From Paraburkholderia youngii (lineage in GTDB: Bacteria > Pseudomonadota > Gammaproteobacteria > Burkholderiales > Burkholderiaceae): a DNA stretch of 64,000 nt. Location of the stretch: assembly GCF_013366925.1 (NCBI RefSeq), contig NZ_JAALDK010000001.1, positions 248,001 through 312,000 on the forward strand. The letters are read 5' to 3'. The notes beneath the pieces are model-generated. The model did no database searches. It worked only from the letters and a program-made list of their open reading frames with translations, and was not told the origin of the DNA. Below, piece after piece: positions 9,395 through 18,460 of this stretch; position 1 is the stretch's first letter, and every line of letters starts with the position of its first letter. A program made the translations under genes and the position numbers.

Positions 9395-10372
9395 GTGCAA
9401 CCAGATCTCGAAATCGTGGCCGTACGCCACGACGAATCGTTCAAAGTGTGGTCGCATGGCTATCCGTATCGCACGGTGCGCTGGCACTTTCATCCGGAGT
9501 ACGAGATCCATCTGATCGTCGCGACGACCGGCAAGATGTTCGTCGGCGATCACATCGGCAGCTTCGCGCCCGGCAATCTCGTGCTGATGGGGCCGAACCT
9601 GCCGCACAACTGGGTCAGCGACGTGCCCGAAGGCGAGAGCGTCGCGCAGCGCAATCTGGTCGTGCAATTCGGCCAGGAGTTCGTGTCGAACTGTCTTGAG
9701 AGTTTTCCGGAGTGGCGTCAGGTCGAGGCGATGCTTGCCGATGCGCGTCGCGGCCTGTCGTTCGGTCACGAGACCTCGGCGCAAATCAAGCCGCTCTTTC
9801 TCGAACTGCTCGGGGCGCGCGGACTGCGCCGGCTCGTGCTGTTCATGTCGATGCTCGAGATCCTGATGAACGCGCCGGATCGCGACACGCTCGCGAGTCC
9901 CGCATACCAGGCCGATCCCACCAGTTTCGCGGCGACCCGCATCAATCATGTGCTCGCGTATATCGGCAAGAACCTCTCGAACGAATTGCGCGAGTCGGAG
10001 CTTGCGCAACTCGCCGGCCAGAGCGTCAGCGCGTTTTCGCGTTATTTCCGCCGCCATACCGGGCTGCCTTTCGTGCAGTACGTGAATCGCATGCGCATCA
10101 ATCTCGCGTGCCAGTTGCTGACCGACGGCGATCTGAGCGTGACCGACATCTGCTTCAAGGCGGGCTTCAACAACCTGTCGAATTTCAACCGGCAGTTTCT
10201 GGCCATGAAGGGCATGGCGCCATCGACGTTCCGCCGTTATCAGCAACTGAACGATGCGAGCCGCGACGCTTCCGAGCAAGCGGCCGCGCGTGGCCGGGGC
10301 ATCGACAACGCGCCGGCGATCGTGCTCGCGCCGGGCTTGCCGCGTAGCGGCGTCGCCTATCCGGTCACATAG
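9395..10372 (+). CDS. AraC-family transcriptional regulator
   Basis: 325-residue regulator with an N-terminal cupin-like sensing half (about 1-150, WHFHPEYEIHLIV then FVGDHIGSFAPGNLVLMGPN) and a C-terminal double helix-turn-helix (about 195-295; ELAQLAGQSVSAFSRYFRR, then DICFKAGFNNLSNFNRQF). The GTG start at 9395 is set by GGAGG at 9384-9388. It is divergent from dalD and lies 111 bases before the ribose-type transporter operon on the same strand, so it most likely activates that operon in response to its polyol or sugar. Confidence 0.92.
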   Translation: MQPDLEIVAVRHDESFKVWSHGYPYRTVRWHFHPEYEIHLIVATTGKMFVGDHIGSFAPGNLVLMGPNLPHNWVSDVPEGESVAQRNLVVQFGQEFVSNCLESFPEWRQVEAMLADARRGLSFGHETSAQIKPLFLELLGARGLRRLVLFMSMLEILMNAPDRDTLASPAYQADPTSFAATRINHVLAYIGKNLSNELRESELAQLAGQSVSAFSRYFRRHTGLPFVQYVNRMRINLACQLLTDGDLSVTDICFKAGFNNLSNFNRQFLAMKGMAPSTFRRYQQLNDASRDASEQAAARGRGIDNAPAIVLAPGLPRSGVAYPVT

Positions 10373-10483
10373 TTCCCGCCCGGTAGTCCGCTGTTTTAGT
10401 CCACTCGCGTTTCAACACGCATCGATCGCGCTGTGCGCCCACAGCGCGAGGGGGCGTGCTCACCTCAAAAAATGGAGACAACC

Positions 10484-11437
10484 ATGAAGCCGTCTACTCT
10501 TTCGCACAATTCTTCGACGATGTTCGCGCGCCGCATCTGCGCGCTCGCGTTCGGTTTGTCGCTCGTCGCCGTATCGGCTGCGCAGACCGCGCAGGCCGCG
10601 CCGCTGAAAATCGGCATGACGTTTCAGGAGCTGAACAACCCGTACTTCGTGACGATGCAAAAAGCGCTGAACGACGCGGCCGCGTCGACCGGCGCGACCG
10701 TCGTCGTCACCGACGCGCATCACGACGTCAGCAAGCAGGTCAGTGACGTCGAAGACATGCTGCAAAAGAAGATCGACATCCTGCTCGTCAATCCGACCGA
10801 CTCGACCGGCATCCAGTCGGCGGTCACGTCGGCGAAGAAGGCGGGCGTCGTCGTGGTCGCGGTCGATGCGAACGCGAACGGACCCGTCGATTCGTTCGTC
10901 GGTTCGAAGAACTACGACGCGGGCGTGATGGCTTGCGACTACCTCGCGAAGTCGATCGGCGGCAGCGGCGAAGTGGCGATTCTCGACGGCATTCCGGTCG
11001 TGCCGATTCTTGAACGCGTGCGCGGCTGCAAGGCGGCGCTCGCGAAGTCGCCGGGCGTGAAGCTCGTCGATACGCAGAACGGCAAGCAGGAACGCGCGAC
11101 CGCGCTGTCCGTCACCGAGAACATGATCCAGGCGCATCCGAATCTGAAGGGCGTGTTCAGCGTCAACGACGGCGGTTCGATGGGTGCGCTGTCGGCAATC
11201 GAATCGTCGGGCAAGGACATCAAGCTGACGAGCGTCGATGGTGCGCCTGAGGCGATCGCCGCGATTCAGAAGCCGGATTCGAAATTCGTCGAGACGTCGG
11301 CGCAGTTCCCGGCCGACCAGGTGCGCATCGCGCTCGGCATCGCGCTCGCGAAGAAGTGGGGCGCCAATGTGCCGAAAGCGATTCCGGTCGACGTGAAAAT
11401 GATCGACAGGAACAACGCGAAGGGCTTCAGCTGGTAA
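10484..11437 (+). CDS. Ribose-type ABC transporter periplasmic substrate-binding protein
   Basis: Exported solute-binding protein of 317 residues. The N-terminus has RR, a hydrophobic core (ICALAFGLSLVAVSA) and a likely cleavage after AQA (about residue 38). The mature part has the RbsB-like two-lobe pattern: IGMTFQELNNPYF, then VVTDAHHDVSKQVSDVEDML and ILLVNPTDSTG, with hinge regions VFSVNDGGSMGAL and LTSVDGAPEA. The start at 10484 follows GGAGA by 6 bases. It is first in a four-part importer/catabolic operon. The sugar or polyol bound is unknown. Confidence 0.93.
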   Translation: MKPSTLSHNSSTMFARRICALAFGLSLVAVSAAQTAQAAPLKIGMTFQELNNPYFVTMQKALNDAAASTGATVVVTDAHHDVSKQVSDVEDMLQKKIDILLVNPTDSTGIQSAVTSAKKAGVVVVAVDANANGPVDSFVGSKNYDAGVMACDYLAKSIGGSGEVAILDGIPVVPILERVRGCKAALAKSPGVKLVDTQNGKQERATALSVTENMIQAHPNLKGVFSVNDGGSMGALSAIESSGKDIKLTSVDGAPEAIAAIQKPDSKFVETSAQFPADQVRIALGIALAKKWGANVPKAIPVDVKMIDRNNAKGFSW

Positions 11438-11500
11438 CGCAAGCGCAGGCCGCCGCGCGTGGCGATCATGCGCGGCGGTGCGCAGCAAAAGGAACACGCG

Positions 11501-13021
11501 ATGGATGCGCTTCTGAAGCTCGACAACATCAGCAAGAGCTTTCCCGGTGTGAAGGCGCTGCAAGGCATTCACCTGGAGATCGCGCGTGGCGAGATTCACG
11601 CGCTGCTCGGCGAGAACGGCGCGGGCAAATCGACGCTGATGAAAATTCTGTGCGGCATCTATCAGCCGGACGAAGGAACGATCACGCTCGACGGCGAGCA
11701 ACGCCACTTCGCGAACTACCACGACGCGGTGGCCGCGGGCGTCGGTATCGTGTTTCAGGAGTTCAGCCTGATTCCGTATCTGAACGCGGTGGAGAATATG
11801 TTTCTCGGCCGTGAAATGCGCAATCGCTTCGGCCTGCTCGAACGCGCCAGAATGCGCCGCGCGGCGGCCGCGATTTTTCAGCGGCTTGGCGTTGCGATCG
11901 ATCTGTCGGTGCCGATCAGGGAACTCTCCGTTGCGCAGCAGCAGTTCGTCGAAATCGGCAAGGCGTTGTCGCTCGATGCTCGCGTGCTGATTCTCGACGA
12001 ACCGACCGCGACGCTGACGCCCGCCGAAGCCGCGCATCTGTTCACGATCATGCGCGAGCTGAAGCAGCAGGGCGTCGCGATGATCTTTATCTCGCACCAC
12101 CTCGAAGAGATCTTCGAGGTGTGCGACCGCATCACGGTGCTGCGCGACGGCCAGTACGTCGGCATGACCGAGGTCGCGCAATCCGACGTGAGCCGGCTCG
12201 TGCAGATGATGGTGGGACGCCGCATCGAAAGCAGCTTTCCGCCGAAGCCGGCGCCGCGCGCCGATGCGAAGGTCGTGCTCGACGTCGTGCGCTTGCAGTT
12301 GTTCAAAGACAGCCCCGAGTTGAGCTTCACGCTGCGCGAAGGAGAGATTCTCGGTTTCGCGGGACTCGTCGGTTCGGGGCGCACCGAGACCGCGCTCGCG
12401 GTGATCGGCGCGGAGCGCGCGTACGTGAAGGAGATTCGCGTGAACGGCACCGCCGCAAAGCTCGCCGATCCGGCCGAAGCGCTGCGCGCGGGCGTCGGCA
12501 TTCTGCCCGAGAGCCGCAAGACCGAAGGGCTCATTACCGACTTCTCGATCAAGCAGAACATCTCGATCAACAACCTCGGCAAGTACCGGTCGCTGCGTTT
12601 CTTCATCGACCAGCGCAGCGAGGCGCGCGCGACCGCCGACATCATGAAGCGCGTGGGCGTGAAGGCGCCGACGATGCACACCGAAGTCGCGACGCTGTCG
12701 GGCGGCAATCAGCAGAAGGTCGTGATCGCGCGCTGGCTCAATCACCACACCAACATCCTGATCTTCGACGAACCGACTCGCGGCATCGACGTCGGCGCGA
12801 AGGCCGAAATCTATCTGCTGATGCGCGAACTGACCGCGCGCGGCTACTCGATCATCATGATCTCGTCCGAGTTGCCGGAGATCGTCGGCATGTGCGACCG
12901 CGTCGCCGTGTTCCGGCAGGGCCGCATCGAAGTGCTGCTCGAAGGCGACGCGATCGAATCGAACGCCGTGATGACCTATGCGACCGCCGGTTCGCTTGGA
13001 GCTTCTCATGAACTTGCCTAA
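11501..13021 (+). CDS. Ribose-type ABC transporter ATP-binding protein (two ABC domains)
   Basis: 506-residue RbsA-like ATPase with tandem ABC domains. Domain 1 has Walker [10 protein letters not shown], signature [12 protein letters not shown] and Walker [13 protein letters not shown]. Domain 2 has a degenerate loop GLVGSGRTE, signature [14 protein letters not shown] and Walker [13 protein letters not shown]. This asymmetry is normal for the family. The start at 11501 is supported by AAAGGA upstream; the earlier in-frame start is not. Its end overlaps the permease gene by 14 bases, indicating tight coupling. Confidence 0.94.
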   Translation: MDALLKLDNISKSFPGVKALQGIHLEIARGEIHALLGENGAGKSTLMKILCGIYQPDEGTITLDGEQRHFANYHDAVAAGVGIVFQEFSLIPYLNAVENMFLGREMRNRFGLLERARMRRAAAAIFQRLGVAIDLSVPIRELSVAQQQFVEIGKALSLDARVLILDEPTATLTPAEAAHLFTIMRELKQQGVAMIFISHHLEEIFEVCDRITVLRDGQYVGMTEVAQSDVSRLVQMMVGRRIESSFPPKPAPRADAKVVLDVVRLQLFKDSPELSFTLREGEILGFAGLVGSGRTETALAVIGAERAYVKEIRVNGTAAKLADPAEALRAGVGILPESRKTEGLITDFSIKQNISINNLGKYRSLRFFIDQRSEARATADIMKRVGVKAPTMHTEVATLSGGNQQKVVIARWLNHHTNILIFDEPTRGIDVGAKAEIYLLMRELTARGYSIIMISSELPEIVGMCDRVAVFRQGRIEVLLEGDAIESNAVMTYATAGSLGASHELA

Positions 13022-14015
13022 TCCTTCCTCTTCGCCGAAAACATCGAGCGTCAGCAGCGACACGGCGGGCGCGCCGGTGCGCTTCACGTGGGCCGCGCTG
13101 AAGCGCTCGTCGCTGTTCTATCCGTTCATCGGCCTGCTGGTGGTCTGCATCGTGATGGTGTTCGCGAGCGATAGCTTTCTGTCGGCCGCGAACATCGAGA
13201 ACGTGCTGCGCCAGGTGTCGATCAACGCGATCATCGCGGTCGGCATGACCTGCGTGATCCTGACGGGCGGCATCGATCTGTCGGTCGGCTCGGTGATGGC
13301 GCTCGCGGGCACGCTGTCGGCCGGGCTGATGGTCGCGGGCATGAACGGGGTGGCCGCGCTCGCGATCGGCCTCGCGGTCGGTCTCGGCTTCGGCGCGGCC
13401 AACGGCTTTTTCGTCGCGTTCGCCGGCATGCCGCCGATCATCGTCACGCTCGCGACGATGGGTATCGCGCGCGGCCTCGCGCTGATCTACACCGGCGGCT
13501 ACCCGATCGACGGTCTGCCCGACTGGGTCAGCTTCTTCGGCAGCGGCAAGATTCTCGGCATCCAGGCGCCGGTCGTAATCATGGCGGTGATCTATGTGAT
13601 CGCGTGGGTGCTGCTCGAACGGATGCCGTTCGGCCGCTACGTGTATGCGATCGGCGGCAACGAGCAGGCGACGCGCTTGTCCGGCGTGCGCGTCGCGCGC
13701 GTGAAGCTGATCGTCTACACGATCGCCGGCTTGACGTCCGCGTTCGCCGCGATCGTGCTGACCGCGCGTCTGATGAGCGGCCAGCCGAACGCGGGCGTCG
13801 GCTTCGAACTCGACGCAATCGCCGCCGTCGTGATGGGCGGCACGTCGATCTCCGGTGGACGCGGCTCGATCATCGGCACGCTGATCGGCGCGCTGTTACT
13901 CGGTGTGCTGAATAACGGCCTGAACATGGTCGGCGTCAATCCATACGTGCAGAACGTGATCAAGGGCGGAATCATTCTGCTCGCGATCTATATCAGCCGC
14001 GACCGCAGAAAGTAA
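13008..14015 (+). CDS. Ribose-type ABC transporter permease
   Basis: 335-residue RbsC-family inner-membrane protein with about eight to ten hydrophobic helices after a polar 35-residue N-terminus. The family segment [19 protein letters not shown] (about residues 80-98) and [17 protein letters not shown] (about 280) are both present. The start lies inside the 3' end of the ATPase gene with GGAG just before it. With the binding protein and ATPase it makes a complete importer. A dehydrogenase gene follows after 37 bases. Confidence 0.94.
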   Translation: MNLPNPSSSPKTSSVSSDTAGAPVRFTWAALKRSSLFYPFIGLLVVCIVMVFASDSFLSAANIENVLRQVSINAIIAVGMTCVILTGGIDLSVGSVMALAGTLSAGLMVAGMNGVAALAIGLAVGLGFGAANGFFVAFAGMPPIIVTLATMGIARGLALIYTGGYPIDGLPDWVSFFGSGKILGIQAPVVIMAVIYVIAWVLLERMPFGRYVYAIGGNEQATRLSGVRVARVKLIVYTIAGLTSAFAAIVLTARLMSGQPNAGVGFELDAIAAVVMGGTSISGGRGSIIGTLIGALLLGVLNNGLNMVGVNPYVQNVIKGGIILLAIYISRDRRK

Positions 14016-14052
14016 CGCTCACTTCCCCACATCTTTTTTGCAGGACCATGCA

Positions 14053-15141
14053 ATGACGACTCCATCCGACCAGCAGAACATGACCGCCATCGTCTGTCAT
14101 GCACCGAAAGACTATCGCGTCGAGCAAGTGCAGAAGCCACGCGCCCGCGCGCACGAGCTGGTGATCCGCATCGCCGCGTGCGGCATCTGCGCGAGCGACT
14201 GCAAATGCCATTCGGGCGCGAAGATGTTCTGGGGCGGCCCGAGCCCGTGGGTCAAGGCGCCGGTGATTCCGGGCCACGAGTTCTTTGGCTATGTCGAGGA
14301 ACTGGGCGAGGGCGCGGCCGAGCATTTCGGCGTGCAAAAAGGCGAGCGCGTGATCGCCGAGCAGATCGTGCCGTGCGGCAAGTGCCGCTACTGCAAATCA
14401 GGCCAGTACTGGATGTGCGAAGTGCACAACATCTTCGGCTTTCAGCGCGAGGTCGCGGATGGCGGCATGGCGGAGTACATGCGGATTCCGCCGACCGCGA
14501 TCGTCCACAAGATTCCCGACGGCATCTCGCTCGAAGACGCCGCGATCATCGAGCCGCTCGCGTGCGCGATTCACACGGTCAATCGCGGCGATCTGCAACT
14601 CGACGACGTCGTCGTGATCGCGGGCGCGGGGCCGCTCGGTCTGATGATGACGCAGGTCGCGCATCTGAAGACGCCAAAGAAGCTCGTCGTGATCGATCTC
14701 GTCGAAGAGCGGCTCGCGCTCGCGCGCGAATACGGCGCGGACGTGACGATCAATCCTCAGAAGGACGACGCGCTCGCGATCATTCGTTCACTGACTGACG
14801 GCTACGGCTGCGACGTCTATATTGAAACGACGGGCGCGCCGATCGGCGTGAACCAGGGGATGGACCTGATCCGCAAGCTCGGGCGCTTCGTCGAATTCTC
14901 GGTGTTCGGCGCGGATACGACGCTCGACTGGTCGGTGATCGGTGATCGCAAGGAACTCGATGTGCGCGGCGCGCACCTTGGACCTTATTGCTATCCGATC
15001 GCGATCGATCTGCTCGCGCGCGGACTTGTCACGTCGAAGGGCATCGTCACGCACGGCTTTTCGTTGGAAGAATGGGACGAAGCGATCAGGATCGCGAATT
15101 CGCTCGACTCGATCAAGGTGCTGATGAAGCCGCGCGCATGA
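14053..15141 (+). CDS. Zinc-dependent polyol dehydrogenase, erythritol/L-threitol dehydrogenase type
   Basis: 362-residue medium-chain dehydrogenase. The catalytic-zinc site is in CGICASDCK and PGHEFFGYVEE; the structural zinc cysteines are in CGKCRYCKSGQYWMC. The NAD site is GAGPLGLMMTQVA. By memory it resembles Mycobacterium smegmatis EltD along its length (CGICASD, EQIVPC, HNIFGF, and near the end VRGAHLGPYCYP). Such enzymes oxidise a C4 or C5 polyol to its ketose. The start at 14053 follows AGGA. It sits between its transporter and an FGGY kinase. The exact polyol is inferred; xylitol or arabinitol remain possible. Confidence 0.85.
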   Translation: MTTPSDQQNMTAIVCHAPKDYRVEQVQKPRARAHELVIRIAACGICASDCKCHSGAKMFWGGPSPWVKAPVIPGHEFFGYVEELGEGAAEHFGVQKGERVIAEQIVPCGKCRYCKSGQYWMCEVHNIFGFQREVADGGMAEYMRIPPTAIVHKIPDGISLEDAAIIEPLACAIHTVNRGDLQLDDVVVIAGAGPLGLMMTQVAHLKTPKKLVVIDLVEERLALAREYGADVTINPQKDDALAIIRSLTDGYGCDVYIETTGAPIGVNQGMDLIRKLGRFVEFSVFGADTTLDWSVIGDRKELDVRGAHLGPYCYPIAIDLLARGLVTSKGIVTHGFSLEEWDEAIRIANSLDSIKVLMKPRA

Positions 15142-15172
15142 ATCTCGTGTGCGGCGTTTCAACGGAGACTCT

Positions 15173-16717
15173 ATGAACTACGTCATCGGCGTCGATATCG
15201 GCACGCAGAGCACGAAAGCGTTGCTGGTCGACGAGCATGGCGCGATCGTCGCGCAGCATGCGTCGAGCTATCAACCCGATACGCCGAAGCCGTTGTGGGC
15301 CGAGCAGTGGCCCGCGGTGTGGCTGAAGGCCGTGGTCGAATGCGTGGCCGCGTGCGTCGGCGACGCGAAGGCGGCCGGCATCGCGCCGGGTGCGATCAAG
15401 GCGCTGTGCGTGAGCAGCCTGTACGGCGGCTCTGGCATCCCGGTCGATAACGACATGCGGCCGCTCGCACCGTGCCTGATCTGGATGGACCGGCGCGCGA
15501 CCGCGCAGGTGGACTGGGTGCGCGAGAACGTCGATCTCGAACGGCTCCATACGATCACCGGTAATGGGGTAGACAGCTACTACGGCTACACGAAGATGCT
15601 GTGGCTGCGCGAGAACGAGCCGGACGTGTGGGCGCATACGCGCTACTTCCTGCCGCCGAACGCGTACGTGATCTACATGCTGACCGGCGAGGTCGCCGTC
15701 GATCACAGCTCGGCTGGCAATATCGGCGGCGTCTACGATATCCCGCGGCGCGACTGGTCGGACGAAGCGCTCGACATGCTCGGCATTCCCGCGACGATGA
15801 TGCCGGAGCGGCTCGTCGAATCGTCGGAGGTGGTGGGCGGCTTGTTGTCGCAATGGACCGCGCAGCTTGGGCTCGATGCAGGCACGGCGATCGTCGCGGG
15901 CGGCGTCGATGCGGCGATGGCGACGTTCGCGGCCGGTGTCACGCGCGCCGGGCAGCACGTCGCGATGATCGGCACCAGCATGTGCTGGGGCTACATCAAT
16001 CAGCGTGTCGACGCACGCCACGGTTTGGTCAGCATGCCGCACGTTTTCAACGGGCAGCACGATATCTACGTATTCGGCGGCGCGATTACCGCGGGCGCGT
16101 CGGTCAGCTGGTATCGCGAGCAGTTCTGTCACGCGGAGATCGAGGCCGCGCGCGCGACACCGCATGGCGATCCGCATCGGCTGCTCGAAGAAACGGCCGC
16201 GCAAGTGCCGGCCGGCGCCGACGGCGTGCTGTTCCTGCCGTATCTGATGGGCGAGCGAAGTCCGGTGTGGGATGCGAAGGCGAGCGGCGCGTTCGTCGGG
16301 TTGTCGCTGTTTCATACGCGTGCGCATCTGTATCGCGCGGTGCTCGAAGGGGTGTCGTTCGCGCTGAAACACAACATCGAGGCGGGGCGCAAAGGCGCGC
16401 AATCGCTCGACGACAAGCTGATCGTCGTGGGCGGCGCCGCGCATTCGGACCTGTGGATGCAGATCATCGCCGATGTCACCGGCTATCCGGTCTACACGAT
16501 CGAGCAAGATGTAGAAGCCGCGATGGGCGCGGCGTTGCTCGCCGCGCTCGGCGTCAGCCTCGTGTCGCGCGAAGCGGCGCAAGGCGGCTGGGTCACACTG
16601 ATCGAGCGCGCGCAGCCCGACGCACGGCGCATGGCGTTATACGAGCAGCGCTTCGGCGTGTACGTGGATCTCTATCCGGTTTTGAAGCCGGTCATGCATC
16701 GCTTGCAATCATCATGA
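15173..16717 (+). CDS. FGGY-family carbohydrate kinase
   Basis: 514-residue sugar kinase related to xylulokinase. The phosphate loop is GVDIGTQSTKALLVD at the N-terminus; the middle has CLIWMDRRATAQVDW and the C-terminal ATPase part FLPYLMGERSPVWDAKASG and VVGGAAHSDLWMQIIAD. GGAGA precedes the start. It differs clearly from the XylB at 5989-7470, so a separate ketose substrate is likely, probably the product of the dehydrogenase 31 bases upstream. Its stop overlaps the next gene as ATGA. Confidence 0.88.
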   Translation: MNYVIGVDIGTQSTKALLVDEHGAIVAQHASSYQPDTPKPLWAEQWPAVWLKAVVECVAACVGDAKAAGIAPGAIKALCVSSLYGGSGIPVDNDMRPLAPCLIWMDRRATAQVDWVRENVDLERLHTITGNGVDSYYGYTKMLWLRENEPDVWAHTRYFLPPNAYVIYMLTGEVAVDHSSAGNIGGVYDIPRRDWSDEALDMLGIPATMMPERLVESSEVVGGLLSQWTAQLGLDAGTAIVAGGVDAAMATFAAGVTRAGQHVAMIGTSMCWGYINQRVDARHGLVSMPHVFNGQHDIYVFGGAITAGASVSWYREQFCHAEIEAARATPHGDPHRLLEETAAQVPAGADGVLFLPYLMGERSPVWDAKASGAFVGLSLFHTRAHLYRAVLEGVSFALKHNIEAGRKGAQSLDDKLIVVGGAAHSDLWMQIIADVTGYPVYTIEQDVEAAMGAALLAALGVSLVSREAAQGGWVTLIERAQPDARRMALYEQRFGVYVDLYPVLKPVMHRLQSS

Positions 16718-17451
16718 ACGCTACTTTCGATTTTTCCGGACGCTCGATCCTGGTGACGGGCGCCTCCAGTGGCATCGGCCGCGCGACGGTCGAGGCGCTG
16801 TGCGCGAGCGGCGCATCGGTCGTCGCGGCCGCGCGCAACGTGAACGAGCTCGCGCGGCTCGCCGAGGAAACCGGCTGCGAGCCGTTGAAGCTCGATGTTA
16901 GCGACGAAGCCGCAATCGACGAAGCATTCGCGTCGCTCGAACCGTTCGACGGTCTCGTCAATTGCGCGGGCATCGCGTTGCTGGAACGCGCGGTGGATAC
17001 CACGGCCGCGAGCTTCGATCGCGTGATGGCGGTGAATGCGCGCGGCGCGGTGCTGGTCGCGAAGCACGTCGCGCGCGGCATGCTCGACGCGGGGCGCGCG
17101 GGCAGCATCGTCAACGTTTCGAGTCAGGCCGCGCTCGTCGCGCTCGACGATCATCTGAGCTATTCGGCGTCGAAGGCGGCGCTCGATGCGGTCACGCGCG
17201 CGTTGTGCATCGAGCTGGGGCCGCACGGGATTCGCGTGAATAGCGTGAACCCGACGGTCACGCTGACGCCGATGGCGGTGCTGGCGTGGAGCGATCCCGT
17301 CAAACGCGATCCTGCGTTGCAGGCGATTCCGCTCAGGCGCTTTGCTGAATCCGCCGAGGTCGCGGCGCCGATTCTGTTTTTGTTGAGCGATGCGGCGTCG
17401 ATGGTTAGCGGGGTGTGTTTGCCGATTGATGGTGGTTATACCGCGCGTTAG
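16714..17451 (+). CDS. Short-chain dehydrogenase/reductase, L-xylulose reductase-like
   Basis: 245-residue SDR. The cofactor loop is TGASSGIGRA, followed by NCAG, a catalytic Ser in VNVSSQAAL, and YSASK with the catalytic Tyr and Lys. RVNSVNPTV is close to dicarbonyl/L-xylulose reductases as I recall them. A start far upstream is open but antisense-like in composition; the ATG at 16714 overlaps the kinase stop (ATGA) and matches the family start. It ends the second polyol operon and probably interconverts a ketose and a polyol. Confidence 0.87.
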   Translation: MNATFDFSGRSILVTGASSGIGRATVEALCASGASVVAAARNVNELARLAEETGCEPLKLDVSDEAAIDEAFASLEPFDGLVNCAGIALLERAVDTTAASFDRVMAVNARGAVLVAKHVARGMLDAGRAGSIVNVSSQAALVALDDHLSYSASKAALDAVTRALCIELGPHGIRVNSVNPTVTLTPMAVLAWSDPVKRDPALQAIPLRRFAESAEVAAPILFLLSDAASMVSGVCLPIDGGYTAR

Positions 17452-17499
17452 GGGGTGTCAAGCGCCGTTGGTTGCCTGGTGAAATGAAAATAGACGTAA

Positions 17500-17519
17500 G
17501 CCCCGCCAGACGGCGGGGC
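17500..17519. terminator. Hairpin between the second polyol operon and the second toxin island
   Basis: Perfect 8-bp stem GCCCCGCC / GGCGGGGC with an AGAC loop, 48 bases after the SDR stop and 24 bases beyond the immunity stop. No strong T-run on either side, so the efficiency is doubtful. Confidence 0.5.
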
Positions 17520-17542
17520 CGTCCGGCGGGCGGTGGTGCAGG

Positions 17543-17827
17543 CTACTCACTCAGAAGAAGACGTTTAAGTTTGTCGAGAAAAGATTCGACGGTGTGACCC
17601 CACAGCGTCGGATCGAACTGCCTGCCGAATTCCTCCTCGAAGGCAGCGCCAAGATTTCCAGCGTGATCTCTCTTGAACCGATCTATGTCGGCCAGCTTTG
17701 CGTTAATCATTTCTGGCGTGCATCCGCTTGCACAAGTCCGCACCAACTCTTCAATTGTGTTTCCCCAGTAGTCGGAATCCTCGTTGAAGTAGACACCGAT
17801 CAATTGATCCAGATCGTCGTATCTCAT
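17543..17827 (-). CDS. CdiI-family immunity protein
   Basis: 94-residue acidic protein, intact, with the family pattern VYFNEDSDYWGNTIEELV at the N-terminus and FDPTLWGHTVESFLDKLK at the C-terminus. It closely resembles the frameshifted gene just upstream (30 bases away) and the immunity gene at 2730-3017. It is the last gene of the second island: toxin remnant, broken immunity, intact immunity. It should still confer protection against its cognate toxin, which is no longer encoded here in active form. Confidence 0.78.
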   Translation of the reverse strand: MRYDDLDQLIGVYFNEDSDYWGNTIEELVRTCASGCTPEMINAKLADIDRFKRDHAGNLGAAFEEEFGRQFDPTLWGHTVESFLDKLKRLLLSE

Positions 17828-17857
17828 GTATCGCCGTCCAGTGCGAGGAAAATCAGG

Positions 17858-18143
17858 CTACTCGCTCAGGAGAAGACTCTTAAGTTTGTCGAGAAAAGCC
17901 TCGGTGGTTTGCTCCCACACCGTCGGATCGCACTGATAGCCAAAATTTTTCTCAAACGCGGCGTCGAGATTCCCAGCATGTTCGCTCTTGAATCGGTCTA
18001 TCTCGGCCACCGTCGCATTAATCTCTTCCTGTGTGCACTCGCATGTAAAAGACAAGACCAATTCCTCGATTGTGTTGCCAAAAAAGGTCGAAGTCTTCAT
18101 GGAAGCGGCCACAAATCAATTGATACAAATTTTCGTATCTCAT
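17858..18143 (-). pseudogene. CdiI-family immunity gene with a one-base frameshift
   Basis: The open frame from the ATG at 18112 gives 84 residues, but the family N-terminus lies upstream in another frame: ATG at 18143 encodes MRYENLYQLICGRFHEDFDLF, which aligns with MRYDDLDQLIGVYF of the next gene. The frame breaks at a run of six A (18080-18085, T on the coding strand); five would give FDLFGNTIEELV and one frame of 94 residues, the same length as the paralog. So it is a frameshifted copy, or a shortened product from 18112. It follows the toxin remnant by 21 bases. Confidence 0.75.
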
Positions 18144-18164
18144 ATATCAATATCCATGTGAAAT

Positions 18165-18460
18165 TCAGCCTTCGATCATAGCCGTGAGAATGTAGTACGG
18201 CATCCCGTTGTACGTCCCGTGCTTCAAGATGACCTTCACTTTACTGCTGTCCACTAGGGTGTCAGTCTTCTGGCAAAGCGCAAAGCGCAAAGCGCACCCG
18301 CACCGACCATTTCCAGCACGCCGCCGACGACCTGTAAACCGCCCCAAAGCCGGTTGGAAAGCATTTCCGACTGGCTGATCGACTGACGAGATAGCACGGC
18401 CGCGAGTTGCGGAGCACTCAGTACAACCTTCACTCCTTCGGCGTTATCGGCACCGGGCAT
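18165..18460 (-). pseudogene. Remnant of the RNase A-like CDI toxin gene (internal deletion)
   Basis: Second copy of the toxin gene. The first 60 codons match the copy at 3028-3860 (MPGADNAEGVKVVLSAPQ; LWGGLQVVGGVLEMVGAG). A tandem 7-bp repeat at 18275-18295 then shifts the frame, which stops soon after (RFARRLTP). Roughly 500 bases of the middle and of the catalytic His/Arg region are missing. The last strands are present in another frame (VKVILKHGTYNGMPYYILTA, ending MIEG), with Met where the catalytic Tyr of LTAY is expected. No active toxin can be made. Confidence 0.8.

Noticed and set aside
10460..13087. 875-codon minus-strand open frame across the ribose-type transporter genes
   Set aside because: His/Arg/Asp-rich pattern of an antisense shadow; the plus strand encodes full binding-protein and ATPase families here.
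15113..16582. 489-codon minus-strand frame opposite the FGGY kinase
   Set aside because: Arg/His-rich shadow of a real kinase with intact motifs; no family pattern.
15601..16713. Long upstream extension of the SDR frame
   Set aside because: Lies inside the kinase gene in another frame and has shadow composition; the SDR family starts at 16714 with an ATGA overlap.
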